NCBI RefSeq assembly: GCF_029601685.1
Contig: NZ_JARRIR010000009.1
Span: 62,001-126,000, forward strand
Direction of reading: 5' to 3'
Source: Metarhizobium sp017305935
Lineage (GTDB): Bacteria; Pseudomonadota; Alphaproteobacteria; Rhizobiales; Rhizobiaceae
DNA: 64,000 bases
Within the stretch, counting starts at the first letter, position 1; each line of letters starts with the position of its first letter. The notes below the pieces were generated by a model that did not search any database, was not told the DNA's origin, and saw only the letters and a list, made by a program, of their open reading frames with translations. Below, piece by piece: positions 35,088 to 44,823 of this stretch. A program made the translations under genes and the position numbers.

Positions 35088-36350
35088 ATGGTAGAAAAAC
35101 GCATCCAACCCCTTGCCCGCGATGCGATGGCCTATGTTCTGGCCGGCGGCCGGGGAAGCCGCCTCAAGGAACTGACCGACCGCCGCGCCAAGCCCGCCGT
35201 CTATTTCGGCGGCAAGACCCGCATCATCGACTTCGCGCTGTCGAATGCGCTCAATTCCGGTATCCGCCGCATCGGCGTCGCCACGCAATACAAGGCGCAT
35301 TCGCTGATCCGCCATATGCAGCGCGGCTGGAACTTCTTCCGCCCCGAACGAAACGAGAGCTTCGACATCCTGCCGGCCTCCCAGCGCGTTTCGGAGACGC
35401 AGTGGTATGAGGGCACGGCGGACGCCGTCTACCAGAACCTTGACATCATCGAATCCTATGGTCCGGAATATATGGTCATCCTCGCCGGCGACCATATTTA
35501 CAAGATGGACTACGAATTGATGCTGCAGCAGCACGTCGATTCCGGCGCCGACGTCACCGTCGGCTGCCTGGAAGTGCCGCGCATGGAAGCCACCGGCTTC
35601 GGCGTCATGCATGTCGACGGCACCGACAGGATCATCGATTTCGTTGAAAAGCCGGCCGATCCGCCGGGCATCCCCGGCAATCCGGATTTTGCGCTCGCTT
35701 CGATGGGCATCTATGTCTTCCACACGAAATTCCTGGTCGACGCGCTGCGCCGCGATGCCGCGGACCCTTCTTCCAGCCGCGATTTCGGCAAGGACATTAT
35801 TCCGCATATCGTGAGCCACGGCAAAGCCCAGGCGCACCGCTTCGCCGATTCCTGCGTGCGCTCCGATTTCGAGCGCGAGCCCTACTGGCGCGACGTCGGA
35901 ACCGTGGACGCCTACTGGCAGGCCAATATCGACCTGACCGACATCGTTCCCGAGCTCGACCTCTACGACAAGTCCTGGCCGATCTGGACCTATGCCGAGA
36001 TCCTGCCGCCGGCCAAATTCGTCCATGACGACGAGAACCGCCGCGGCTCGGCCACCTCCTCGCTGGTCTCGGGTGATTGCATCATCTCCGGCGCCTCGCT
36101 GAACCGCAGCCTGCTGTTCACCGGCGTGCGCGCGAATTCCTATTCGCGGCTGGACAACGCCGTGGTGCTGCCCTCCGTGCGCATCGGCCGGCGCGCCCAG
36201 CTCAAGAATGTCGTCATCGATCATGGGGTGACCATTCCCGAGGGGCTCGTCGTCGGCGAGGAGCCGGAACTCGACGGCAAGCGCTTCCGCCGCACCGAAA
36301 GCGGCATCTGCCTGATCACCCAGGCGATGATCGACCGCCTGGACCTGTAA
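35088..36350 (+). CDS. glgC: Glucose-1-phosphate adenylyltransferase
   Basis: A 420-residue ADP-glucose pyrophosphorylase, the committed and normally allosteric step of glycogen synthesis. It has the nucleotidyltransferase motif VLAGGRGSRLKELTDRRAKP and the catalytic region LAGDHIYKMDY at residues 1-250, then a left-handed beta-helix C-terminus (SLVSGDCIISGASLNRSLLF). GGAGG five bases before the ATG fixes the start at 35088. It follows the glgB-linked palindrome and precedes glgA by 4 bp. Confidence 0.97.
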   Translation: MVEKRIQPLARDAMAYVLAGGRGSRLKELTDRRAKPAVYFGGKTRIIDFALSNALNSGIRRIGVATQYKAHSLIRHMQRGWNFFRPERNESFDILPASQRVSETQWYEGTADAVYQNLDIIESYGPEYMVILAGDHIYKMDYELMLQQHVDSGADVTVGCLEVPRMEATGFGVMHVDGTDRIIDFVEKPADPPGIPGNPDFALASMGIYVFHTKFLVDALRRDAADPSSSRDFGKDIIPHIVSHGKAQAHRFADSCVRSDFEREPYWRDVGTVDAYWQANIDLTDIVPELDLYDKSWPIWTYAEILPPAKFVHDDENRRGSATSSLVSGDCIISGASLNRSLLFTGVRANSYSRLDNAVVLPSVRIGRRAQLKNVVIDHGVTIPEGLVVGEEPELDGKRFRRTESGICLITQAMIDRLDL

Positions 36351-36354
36351 CGCC

Positions 36355-37797
36355 ATGCAGGTTCTTGCCGTCGCCTCCGAGATATTCCCGCTGGTCAAGA
36401 CCGGCGGGCTGGCGGATGTGGCGGGCGCCCTGCCGCTCGCCCTCAAGCCGCTGGGCATCAGAACCCGGACCCTGATTCCCGGTTACCCGTCCGTTCTTGC
36501 CGCCGTGCAAGGCGCCGTGGCCTGCCATCGCTTCGATGACTTGCTGGGCGAAGAAGCCACCGTCCTGGAGGTCGAGCACCGGGGATTGGACCTGCTGATC
36601 CTCGACGCCCCAAGCCTTTACGACCGGGCGGGCGGCCCCTATCTCGATCCCGCCGGCATCGACCATGTCGACAACTGGAAACGCTTCGCCGCCCTGTCCA
36701 GGGCGGCGGCGGAGATTGCGGCCGGAGTGCTTTCCGGCTGGCAGCCGGACCTCGTCCATGCCCATGACTGGCAGGCGGCGATGGCGCCGGTCTATATGCG
36801 CTACGGCCTCGTGCCGGAACGCCCAAGCGCCGTCACCATCCACAATATCGCCTTCCAGGGCCAGTTCGCCTCCAGCATCTTCGCCGGCCTCGACCTGCCG
36901 CCGCACGCCTTCTCCATCGAAGGCGTCGAATATTATGGCGATGTCGGCTTCCTCAAGGGCGGATTGCAGACCACCCATGCGATCACCACCGTCAGCCCGT
37001 CCTATGCCGAGGAGATCCTGACGCCGGCCTTCGGCATGGGACTGGAAGGGGTCATCGGCGCCCGCGTCGCCGACCTCACCGGCATCGTCAACGGCATCGA
37101 CGCCCATGTCTGGGATCCGGCGACCGACCCGATGATTTCGGCCCATTATTCCGCAGGGAACATGAAGCGCCGGCCGGAAAACCGCCGGGCGGTGGCCGAA
37201 CATTTCGGCCTCGACCAGGATCAGGGACCGATCTTCTGCGTCGTCAGCCGCCTCACCTGGCAGAAAGGCATGGATCTGCTGACCGAAGTCGCCGACGAGA
37301 TCGTCGCCCGCGGCGGCAAGCTCGCCGTGCTTGGCTCCGGCGATGCCGATCTGGAATCGGCCTTCCGGGCCGCTGCCGCCCGCTATCCCGGCCGCGTCGG
37401 CCTGTCGCTCGGCTATAACGAGCCGCTGTCGCATCTCATGCAGGCCGGCAGCGACGCGATCCTCATTCCCTCGCGCTTCGAGCCCTGCGGCCTCACCCAG
37501 CTTTACGCGCTGCGCTACGGTTGCATCCCCGTCGTCGGCCATACAGGCGGGCTTGCCGACACTGTCATCGATGCCAACGAAGCCGCGCTCAATGCCAGAG
37601 TGGCGACCGGCGTGCAGTTTTCGCCCATCGACCTTTCAGGCCTGCGCCTTGCCTTGCGGCGAACCTTCCGCCTGTATGAAAATCAAAAACTCTGGACGCA
37701 AATGCAAAAGCAGGGCATGAAATCGGACGTATCATGGGAAAAGAGCGCCGAAACCTATGCCGCGCTCTACGCCCGCCTCGTCTCGAAAGGCATTTAG
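36355..37797 (+). CDS. glgA: Glycogen synthase (ADP-glucose)
   Basis: A 480-residue GT5 glycosyltransferase with GT-B fold that adds glucose from ADP-glucose to the growing chain. The N-terminal KTGGLADV (Lys15) is the ADP-glucose-binding motif; VHAHDWQAAMAPVYM and the C-terminal PSRFEPCGLTQLYALRYG with the catalytic Glu are intact. It starts 4 bp after the glgC stop. Confidence 0.97.
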   Translation: MQVLAVASEIFPLVKTGGLADVAGALPLALKPLGIRTRTLIPGYPSVLAAVQGAVACHRFDDLLGEEATVLEVEHRGLDLLILDAPSLYDRAGGPYLDPAGIDHVDNWKRFAALSRAAAEIAAGVLSGWQPDLVHAHDWQAAMAPVYMRYGLVPERPSAVTIHNIAFQGQFASSIFAGLDLPPHAFSIEGVEYYGDVGFLKGGLQTTHAITTVSPSYAEEILTPAFGMGLEGVIGARVADLTGIVNGIDAHVWDPATDPMISAHYSAGNMKRRPENRRAVAEHFGLDQDQGPIFCVVSRLTWQKGMDLLTEVADEIVARGGKLAVLGSGDADLESAFRAAAARYPGRVGLSLGYNEPLSHLMQAGSDAILIPSRFEPCGLTQLYALRYGCIPVVGHTGGLADTVIDANEAALNARVATGVQFSPIDLSGLRLALRRTFRLYENQKLWTQMQKQGMKSDVSWEKSAETYAALYARLVSKGI

Positions 37798-37801
37798 CCA
37801 C

Positions 37802-39430
37802 ATGAACAAGACTGTTCCCACCAAGCCCTATGCCGATCAGAAACCGGGAACCTCCGGCCTGCGCAAGAAGGTTCCGGTGTTCCAGCAGGAAAACTATGCC
37901 GAGAACTTCATCCAGTCGATCTTCGATTCGCTGGAAGGGTATCAGGGCAAGTGCCTCGTGATCGGCGGAGACGGCCGGTACTACAATCGCGAAGTCATCC
38001 AGAAGGCCATCAAGATGGCCGCCGCCAACGGTTTCGGCAAGGTGATGGTCGGCAAGGGCGGCATCCTGTCGACGCCCGCAGCCTCGCATATCATCCGCAA
38101 ATACAAGGCCTTCGGCGGTATCATCCTTTCGGCTAGCCACAATCCCGGCGGCCCGACCGAAGATTTCGGCATCAAGTACAATATCGGCAATGGCGGCCCG
38201 GCCCCCGAAAAGATCACCGACGCCATCTATGCCCGCACCAAGACGATCGACGCCTACAAGATCGCCGATTTCGCCGACATCAACCTCGATACGATCGGCA
38301 AGCAGACGGTCGCCGGCATGGTGATCTCGGTCATCGATCCGGTCGAGGACTATGCGGCGCTGATGGAGGAGCTGTTCGATTTCGGCGCCATCCGCAACAT
38401 GATCAGCCTCGGTTTCCGCATCGCCTTCGATGCGATGAGCGCCGTCACCGGCCCCTATGCCAAGGAGATCCTCGAAAACCGGCTTGGGGCGCCCAACGGT
38501 TCGGTGCGCAATTTCCTGCCGCTGCCGGATTTCGGCGGCCATCACCCGGACCCGAACCTCGTCTATTGCAAGGAACTCTATGACGAGATGATGGGCGACG
38601 ATGCGCCCGATTTCGGCGCGGCATCCGATGGCGACGGCGACCGCAACCTGATCATCGGCAAGGACATGTTCGTCACGCCGTCCGACAGCCTGGCGATCCT
38701 GGCGGCCAACGCCAATCTGGCCCCCGGTTATTCGGCCGGCATCGCCGGCATCGCCCGCTCGATGCCGACCTCGGGCGCCGCCGACCGCGTCGCCGAAAAG
38801 CTCGGCATCGGCATGTACGAGACCCCGACCGGCTGGAAATTCTTCGGCAACCTGCTCGATGCCGGCCTTGCCACCATTTGCGGCGAGGAAAGTGCCGGCA
38901 CCGGCTCCAACCATGTGCGCGAAAAGGACGGCCTTTGGGCGGTTCTCCTCTGGCTGAACATCCTGGCCGTGCGCGGCGAGAGCGTCGCCGATATCGTGCG
39001 CCAGCATTGGGCCGCCTATGGCCGCAACTATTATTCGCGCCACGATTATGAAGGCGTCGATTCCGATGCCGCCAACGGGCTGGTGACGGCGCTGCGCGCC
39101 AAGCTGCCGACGCTGGCCGGCACCCAGTTCGGCGCCCTCACCGTCGCCTCGGCCGACGATTTCGCCTATCACGACCCGGTCGACAAGTCGGTGAGCATGA
39201 ACCAGGGCATCCGCGTGCTGTTCGAAGGCGGCTCGCGCGTCGTCTTCCGCCTCTCCGGCACCGGCACGTCGGGCGCGACGCTGCGCGTCTATATCGAGCG
39301 CTACGAGCCCGATCCCGGCCGCCACGGGCTGGACACACAGGAGGCGCTCGCCGACCTGATCGCCGTTGCCGAAGAAATCGCCGACATCAAGGCCCGCACC
39401 GGCCGCGACGCACCAAGCGTCATCACCTGA
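37802..39430 (+). CDS. pgm: Phosphoglucomutase
   Basis: A 542-residue alpha-D-phosphohexomutase interconverting glucose-1- and glucose-6-phosphate. The phosphoserine is Ser112 in ILSASHNPGG, the Mg2+ loop is DGDGDRN, and GEESAGTGSNH is the sugar-binding loop. In Agrobacterium the orthologue (pgm/exoC) is also in the glg operon and feeds nucleotide-sugar and exopolysaccharide synthesis. It starts 4 bp after glgA. Confidence 0.96.
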   Translation: MNKTVPTKPYADQKPGTSGLRKKVPVFQQENYAENFIQSIFDSLEGYQGKCLVIGGDGRYYNREVIQKAIKMAAANGFGKVMVGKGGILSTPAASHIIRKYKAFGGIILSASHNPGGPTEDFGIKYNIGNGGPAPEKITDAIYARTKTIDAYKIADFADINLDTIGKQTVAGMVISVIDPVEDYAALMEELFDFGAIRNMISLGFRIAFDAMSAVTGPYAKEILENRLGAPNGSVRNFLPLPDFGGHHPDPNLVYCKELYDEMMGDDAPDFGAASDGDGDRNLIIGKDMFVTPSDSLAILAANANLAPGYSAGIAGIARSMPTSGAADRVAEKLGIGMYETPTGWKFFGNLLDAGLATICGEESAGTGSNHVREKDGLWAVLLWLNILAVRGESVADIVRQHWAAYGRNYYSRHDYEGVDSDAANGLVTALRAKLPTLAGTQFGALTVASADDFAYHDPVDKSVSMNQGIRVLFEGGSRVVFRLSGTGTSGATLRVYIERYEPDPGRHGLDTQEALADLIAVAEEIADIKARTGRDAPSVIT

Positions 39431-39452
39431 CGGCCCGCCATGGAGACGCCGC

Positions 39453-41414
39453 ATGGAGGATAGCTTCTCTCGTCAGGGTGGTGCCATCCTTTTCGACAGC
39501 GGCGTCGAATTCGCCGTCCGGTCTCCGCTGGCCACGCATGTGGATCTCTGCCTGTTCGACGGACAGGCGGAGGTGCGCCTGCCGATGGAGCGCGATGGCG
39601 ATATCCACCGCATGTTCGTCGACGACCTGAAGCCCGGCGCCCGCTACGGTTTTCGCGCCGATGGCGTCTACGATCCCGACAAGGGTTTTTGGTTCGATCC
39701 GGCCAAGCTGCTGGTCGATCCCTATGCCACCGAACTCGACCGGCCCTTCCGCCATGATGCAAGGCTGAGCCAATTCGGCACTGAGACCGCCGATCTCGTT
39801 CCGAAGGCCATCGTTCGCCGCCACAGGCCGGTGAAGCGCCAGCCGCCTTTGTTCAGGAAAGGCGGCTTCATCTACGAAGTCGCGGTGCGCCCCTTCACCA
39901 TGCTGCATCCTGAGGTGCCCGAGGCGCAACGCGGCACGGTCGCGGCCCTGGCCCACCCTGCTATCATCGCCCATCTGAAACGGCTCGGCGTCGATGCAGT
40001 CGAACTGATGCCGATTACCGCCTGGATCGACGAACGCCATCTGCCGCCGCTTGGCCTGACCAATGGCTGGGGCTACAATCCCATCGCCTTCATGGCGCTC
40101 GATCCGCGTGTCGTGCCGGGCGGCGTCGCCGAACTGGCCGACACCGTCGCGGCGTTGCGCGCCGAGGGCATCGGCGTCATCCTCGACCTCGTCTTCAACC
40201 ATACCGGCGAAAGCGACCGCCACGGCGCGACCCTGTCGCTGCGCGGCCTCGACAATCTCACCGCCTATCGCCACCATCGCGGCGAGCCCGGCCATCTCGT
40301 CAACGATACTGGCACCGGCAATACGGTCGCCTGCGACCACCCGCATATCCGTCAGATGATCGTCGAAAGCCTGCGCCATTTCGTGTTGCATGCCGCCGTC
40401 GACGGTTTTCGTTTCGACCTCGCCCCGGTCCTCGGCCGCACCGCCGACGGCTTCTCCCGCGACAGCGAGACGCTCGCCGCGATCCATGCCGACGAAGTTC
40501 TGGCCGACCGGGTGCTGATCGCCGAACCCTGGGATATTGGCCCGGGCGGCTATCAGCTCGGCAATTTCCCGAAAGACTTCCTCGAATGGAACGACCGCGC
40601 CCGCGACGACCTGCGCCGCTACTGGCGCGGCGATGCTCGCATGACCGGCGCTCTGGCGACGGCGCTGGCCGGTTCCTCGGATATTTTCCAGCGCGACGGC
40701 GCGAAAGAAACCCGCAGCGTCAATTTCATCGCCGCCCATGACGGTTTCACCCTGCACGACCTCGTCGCCTACGAACACAAGCATAACGAGGCCAATGGCG
40801 AGGACAATCGCGACGGCCATGGCGAGAATTTTTCCTGGAACAACGGCGTCGAGGGCGAGACGGAAGGCGGCGCGGTACTCGCCGGCCGCCGCGCCGATCT
40901 CGCCGCCCTGCTCGGCACGCTGTTTTCGGCGCGGGGCACGGTGATGCTGACCGCCGGCGACGAGGGCGGCCGCAGCCAGGGCGGCAACAACAATGCCTAT
41001 TGCCAGGACAATGCCATCACCTGGATCGAGTGGTCGCGCCTCGACGACGGGCTGATCGCCCACACCGCCTTCCTCTCCGGTTTGCGAAAACGCTTCGACG
41101 GCCTGTCCGCCCAAAGCTTCTTCACCGGCGCGGACGGCGACGTCGTCTGGGCGACGGCTGGCGGGGAGCCGATGACGGTGGCCGACTGGGAGGACGAGCA
41201 GGGAGCAACGCTCGCCATGGTCATCCGCACGCCGGATCGTGAAACCGGCCGCGACACGCGGCTGGCAATCCTACTCAACCGCGCCCGTGAGGGCCGCCGC
41301 TTTCGCCTGCCGCCGTCCGGGCGCGGCTGGCGCCTGCTCTCCCCTGCCGCCGCCACGCCGGTCGAAACGGTCGATGCGGACGGGCGCAGCGTCCTCTTCT
41401 GCGTCGAACTTTAA
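39453..41414 (+). CDS. glgX: Glycogen debranching enzyme
   Basis: A 653-residue GH13 isoamylase-type enzyme that cleaves alpha-1,6 branches of phosphorylase-limit glycogen. An N-terminal CBM48-like part (residues 10-100) is followed by the barrel with GVILDLVFNHTGESD, DGFRFDLAPVLG (nucleophile Asp), VLIAEPWDIGPGGYQ (acid Glu) and NFIAAHDGFTLHDLV. ATG at 39453 follows GGAGAC; the gap from pgm is 22 bp. Last glg gene of the operon. Confidence 0.95.
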   Translation: MEDSFSRQGGAILFDSGVEFAVRSPLATHVDLCLFDGQAEVRLPMERDGDIHRMFVDDLKPGARYGFRADGVYDPDKGFWFDPAKLLVDPYATELDRPFRHDARLSQFGTETADLVPKAIVRRHRPVKRQPPLFRKGGFIYEVAVRPFTMLHPEVPEAQRGTVAALAHPAIIAHLKRLGVDAVELMPITAWIDERHLPPLGLTNGWGYNPIAFMALDPRVVPGGVAELADTVAALRAEGIGVILDLVFNHTGESDRHGATLSLRGLDNLTAYRHHRGEPGHLVNDTGTGNTVACDHPHIRQMIVESLRHFVLHAAVDGFRFDLAPVLGRTADGFSRDSETLAAIHADEVLADRVLIAEPWDIGPGGYQLGNFPKDFLEWNDRARDDLRRYWRGDARMTGALATALAGSSDIFQRDGAKETRSVNFIAAHDGFTLHDLVAYEHKHNEANGEDNRDGHGENFSWNNGVEGETEGGAVLAGRRADLAALLGTLFSARGTVMLTAGDEGGRSQGGNNNAYCQDNAITWIEWSRLDDGLIAHTAFLSGLRKRFDGLSAQSFFTGADGDVVWATAGGEPMTVADWEDEQGATLAMVIRTPDRETGRDTRLAILLNRAREGRRFRLPPSGRGWRLLSPAAATPVETVDADGRSVLFCVEL

Positions 41415-41443
41415 CCTCCCCTACCTGCGGATCGGTCCCCTGA

Positions 41444-41929
41444 ATGGCGTCTGAAATCTCCCTTGCCGATATAAGCGGCATCGTCGGCACCGAAGTCGGC
41501 GTCTCCGGCTGGATCGTCGTCGACCAGGCCCGCATCGATCGTTTCGCCGATGCCACCGATGACCACCAGTTCATCCATTGCGATCCGGCGCGTGCCGCCG
41601 AAACGCCGTTCGGCGGCACTATCGCCCATGGCTTTCTGACGCTGTCGCTGCTCTCCGCCCTCAGTTTCGACGGCGCGCCGCAGATTCGCGAACAAACCAT
41701 GGGCATCAATTACGGCTTCGACAGCGTGCGGTTCCTATCGCCGGTGAAGGTCGGCGCGCGGGTCCGCGGCCGTTTCCTGCTCGCCGAGGCCCGCTTTCGC
41801 GGCGCCCACATGCTGATGCTCACCTATGACGTCACGGTCGAGATCGAAAACGAGAAGAAACCGGCGCTCACCGCCCGCTGGATGACGATCATCCAGTTCG
41901 ATCCCAGGGATCGGCCGGAAGGCAGCTGA
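41444..41929 (+). CDS. MaoC-family dehydratase (hot-dog fold)
   Basis: A 161-residue single hot-dog protein. The hydratase-2 motif is DATDDHQFIHCDP (Asp40 and His45 catalytic), followed by GGTIAHGFLTLSLLS. Such proteins hydrate trans-2-enoyl-CoA, and NodN-like members belong here; the substrate is not evident. It follows glgX by 29 bp in the same direction and may ride on the glg transcript. A GC hairpin follows it. Confidence 0.9.
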   Translation: MASEISLADISGIVGTEVGVSGWIVVDQARIDRFADATDDHQFIHCDPARAAETPFGGTIAHGFLTLSLLSALSFDGAPQIREQTMGINYGFDSVRFLSPVKVGARVRGRFLLAEARFRGAHMLMLTYDVTVEIENEKKPALTARWMTIIQFDPRDRPEGS

Positions 41930-41946
41930 TTTTTGGTCAGCAGGAA

Positions 41947-41972
41947 GCCCGCCTGCCTTTCGACAGGCGGGC
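41947..41972. terminator. Bidirectional hairpin between maoC-like and TRAP genes
   Basis: GCCCGCCTG (41947-41955) pairs with CAGGCGGGC (41964-41972). T-tracts are weak on both strands (CTTTCCTC on the plus strand), but the position between convergent genes supports a terminator. Confidence 0.7.
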
Positions 41973-41978
41973 CTTTCC

Positions 41979-43535
41979 TCATTGGATGACCGGTGGCTGG
42001 CTGAGGTCGACAGCCGGCTTGGCCGGTTGCGCCGTGGCCGGCTGCTGGCCGGGCACGCCTTCTGCAGGCCGGCTCCCGAGGCCCGGCAAGCCGCCCTTGC
42101 CGTCGTCGCCGAGCGGCGGCAGGCCGAAATTCGGCATCTGCGCGCCGCCGCCGTTCTCACCGAAGCCGGGCACGACGATGTTGATGGTGCTCGGATCGAC
42201 CTTCGGACCATTGTCGAGCCAATGCGTTACCGATTCCGGCCAGAAGATCACCACCGCCACGAGGATGAGCTGCATGGCGAGCCAGGGCAAGGCGCCCATA
42301 TAGATGTCGGTGGTCTTGACCTCGCGCGGAGCGATGGAGCGCAGGTAGAACAGCGCGAAGCCGAAGGGCGGATGCATGAAACTGGTCTGCATGTTGATGC
42401 AGATCAGCACGCCGAACCAGATGAGGTCGATGCCCAGTGATTGCGCCACCGGCGCCAGCATCGGGATAACGATGAAGGCGATCTCGAAGAAATCGAGGAA
42501 GAAGGCGAGCACGAAAATGAAGATGTTGACGAAGATCAGGAAACCGACCGGTCCGCCCGGCAGCCCCGTCAGCAGGTGCTCGATCCAGCGCGAGCCGTCC
42601 ATGCCCTGGAAGACCAGCGAGAAGCAGGTGGAGCCGATGAGGATGAACACCACCATCGACGTGATGTGCATGGTCGAGCTCATGCCCTGGCGGATGAGCG
42701 GCCAGGTGAGACGGCGATGCAGGGCGGCGAGCACTATCGCGCCGACGACGCCGAGCGCGCCGGCTTCCGTCGGCGTCGCCAGCCCCATGAAGATGGTGCC
42801 GAGCACGAGGAAGATCAGCACGATCGAAGGGACCATGCCGGCCAGCACCTTGAACAGCAGCTTGCCGTCCAGCTTGCCGCGCACCTCCAGCGGCAGCGGC
42901 GGCATGTCGTTGGGGCGCACCACCGACAGCACCATGATGAACAGGATGAAGATCGCCACCTGCAGGATCGACGGGCCGATGGCGCCGAGATACATGTCGC
43001 CGACCGAGCGGCCGAGCTGGTCGGCCAGCACCACCAGCACCAGCGAGGGTGGGATGAGCTGGGTGATCGTGCCGGATGCGGCGATCACGCCGGTCGCCAG
43101 CCGTTTGTTGTAGCCATAGCGCAGCATGATCGGCAGCGAGATGACGCCCATGGTGATCACCGAGGCGGCGACCGTGCCGGTGATCGCCCCGAGGATGGCG
43201 CCGACGACGATGACGGCGTAAGCGAGGCCGCCGGGGATCGCTCCGAACAGCTTGCCCGTGCCTTCCAGCAGATCCTCCGCCAGTCCGCAGCGCTCCAGGA
43301 TGGCGCCCATGAAAGTGAAGAAGGGAATGGCGAGCAAGAGGTCGTTGGAGACGATGCCGAAGAAGCGATGCGGCAGCGCCAGCAGGAAGACCGGGTCGAA
43401 ATGCCCGGTGACAATTCCGACGATGCCGAAGAACAGGCCGACCGAGGCCAGCGAAAAGGCCACCGGAAATCCATAGAGCATGAAAACGATCAGCCCCAGG
43501 AACATCAGCGGCGGCATGATACCGTAACTGAACAA
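41979..43535 (-). CDS. TRAP transporter large permease subunit (DctM/TakM type)
   Basis: A 518-residue membrane protein with about 12 helices, the transport channel of a Na+-driven TRAP system. Family blocks include LLLAIPFFTFMGAILERCGLA, ITGTVAASVITMGVISLP and LIPPSLVLVVLADQLG. From about residue 440 a proline/glycine/glutamine-rich tail of about 75 residues extends beyond the usual length. It follows the small subunit by 27 bp. No binding-protein gene is adjacent; the TakP-like protein at 52060-53166 is the likely partner. Confidence 0.93.
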   Translation of the reverse strand: MFSYGIMPPLMFLGLIVFMLYGFPVAFSLASVGLFFGIVGIVTGHFDPVFLLALPHRFFGIVSNDLLLAIPFFTFMGAILERCGLAEDLLEGTGKLFGAIPGGLAYAVIVVGAILGAITGTVAASVITMGVISLPIMLRYGYNKRLATGVIAASGTITQLIPPSLVLVVLADQLGRSVGDMYLGAIGPSILQVAIFILFIMVLSVVRPNDMPPLPLEVRGKLDGKLLFKVLAGMVPSIVLIFLVLGTIFMGLATPTEAGALGVVGAIVLAALHRRLTWPLIRQGMSSTMHITSMVVFILIGSTCFSLVFQGMDGSRWIEHLLTGLPGGPVGFLIFVNIFIFVLAFFLDFFEIAFIVIPMLAPVAQSLGIDLIWFGVLICINMQTSFMHPPFGFALFYLRSIAPREVKTTDIYMGALPWLAMQLILVAVVIFWPESVTHWLDNGPKVDPSTINIVVPGFGENGGGAQMPNFGLPPLGDDGKGGLPGLGSRPAEGVPGQQPATAQPAKPAVDLSQPPVIQ

Positions 43536-43562
43536 AAGCGTAATCCTCCCGATCCGCCGAGC

Positions 43563-44102
43563 TTATTGCAGGGGTTTTTCGTATTTGGTGTCGAGGTCGA
43601 TACGGCCCGAAAGCGCCGCGATCCGCTTGATCAGCTCCGAAAGCCCCTGCAGCGCCAGCAGCGCGAAACCCGCCACCAGCACCAGCTTGACCGGCCAGCG
43701 GATGAGACCGCCGGCATTCGAGGACATCTCGCCCTGCACATAGGAGGTGTGGAAAACCGGCCAGCACAGCCAGGCGAGATAGACGCAGGCCGGCAGCAGG
43801 AAGAAGACGATGCCGATCACATCCACCCACAGCCGCGCGCGGGCCGAGATCGCCCCGTAGATGAGATCGACGCGCACATGCTCGTTCATGCGCAGCGTAT
43901 GCGAGGCCCCCATCATGACGATGAAGGCGAAGAGATACCACTGGATCTCCAGCCAGGCATTGGAGCTGTAGCTGAAGACATAGCGGATCGACGCGTTGGC
44001 CGCGCTGATCAGGCAGCAGATGAGAACGGCATATTCGCACAGAGTGCCGATGGATTTGCTGAAGGCGTCTATCCCGCCACTGAATCGAAGCAGTGCCGTC
44101 AC
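43563..44102 (-). CDS. TRAP transporter small permease subunit (DctQ/TakQ type)
   Basis: A 179-residue protein with four membrane helices (CEYAVLICCLISAANASIRY, WYLFAFIVMMGASHTLRM, VDVIGIVFFLLPACVYLAW and VLVAGFALLALQGL). The DctQ hallmark is NAWLEIQWYLF and MNEHVRVDL. The start is GTG at 44102 with GGAGG five bases ahead; a longer frame to 44267 runs into a repeat element. It is first in a two-gene unit with the large subunit. Confidence 0.92.
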   Translation of the reverse strand: MTALLRFSGGIDAFSKSIGTLCEYAVLICCLISAANASIRYVFSYSSNAWLEIQWYLFAFIVMMGASHTLRMNEHVRVDLIYGAISARARLWVDVIGIVFFLLPACVYLAWLCWPVFHTSYVQGEMSSNAGGLIRWPVKLVLVAGFALLALQGLSELIKRIAALSGRIDLDTKYEKPLQ

Positions 44103-44218
44103 CTTGTCCTCCTTCCCCTTTATCGCGGCCGGCTGACAAGACCGGTCGCCTTTTATGATTCGGAATGCGGGGGCGAACGATTCGCCGCCTTTCCCGTCAT
44201 TCTCCCTGCAATGCATAA

Positions 44219-44262
44219 AGCATTTCCAGGAAAAGTGCGTAGCGGTTTTCCATACGGACATG
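44219..44262. repeat. Palindromic intergenic repeat copy (inverted relative to 51953)
   Basis: GCATTTCCAGGAAAAGTG, then AGCGGTTTTCC and GGACATGC, is the reverse complement of the tandem units at 51953-52055 with a few changes. It lies upstream of the TRAP genes in the 44103-44393 gap, which contains no gene. Confidence 0.7.
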
Positions 44263-44393
44263 CGCAAAACAGAAAGGGCGAAACGAAGCCCCTGACAATG
44301 CTGTCACCACGCGCGAGACGCGAAAGCCATGGAACGAAAACGCGACTTTTGCATTGATATGGCGTGGGTTGTTTTTTAACGGGAGAGGTTTCC

Positions 44394-44645
44394 ATGCAAG
44401 ACGCACAGGTCGGTTGGATCGCAGCGATCATCATCGGCGGAATTGCCGGTTGGCTGGCGGAAAGATTCATGAACAGCAATATGGGCGTGCTCATGAACAT
44501 CCTGCTCGGCATTGTCGGCGCCATCGTCGCCAATGCTCTCTTGTCGGTATTCGGCATCGTGCTCGGCGGGTGGATCGGCTATCTGATCGCCGGCTTCATC
44601 GGCGCCTGCATCCTCATTGCCATCGGCAGGGCTTTCCGACGATAA
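44394..44645 (+). CDS. GlsB/YeaQ/YmgE-family small membrane protein
   Basis: An 83-residue protein with three glycine-rich helices: WIAAIIIGGIAGWLAER, VLMNILLGIVGAIVANAL and GYLIAGFIGACILIAIG. This is the transglycosylase-associated/YmgE family of stress-related inner-membrane proteins with no proven biochemical role. GGGAGAGG ahead of ATG 44394 fixes the start. It appears monocistronic. Confidence 0.88.
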   Translation: MQDAQVGWIAAIIIGGIAGWLAERFMNSNMGVLMNILLGIVGAIVANALLSVFGIVLGGWIGYLIAGFIGACILIAIGRAFRR

Positions 44646-44823
44646 GCCCACACCAATTTCATCATGCCTTGAAAAGCGCGACCGGACATCTCCGATTGCG
44701 CTTTTCCTTTGTATTGTGTAGGGCTTGATCCACGAGAAGCCGCCTGCAAACGGGCGGCGATTCTGGCCATATTCAGGCGGCGAGGCCGAGGGGGCGCGCC
44801 GCCCCGCAAGGAGATCGTAGACG

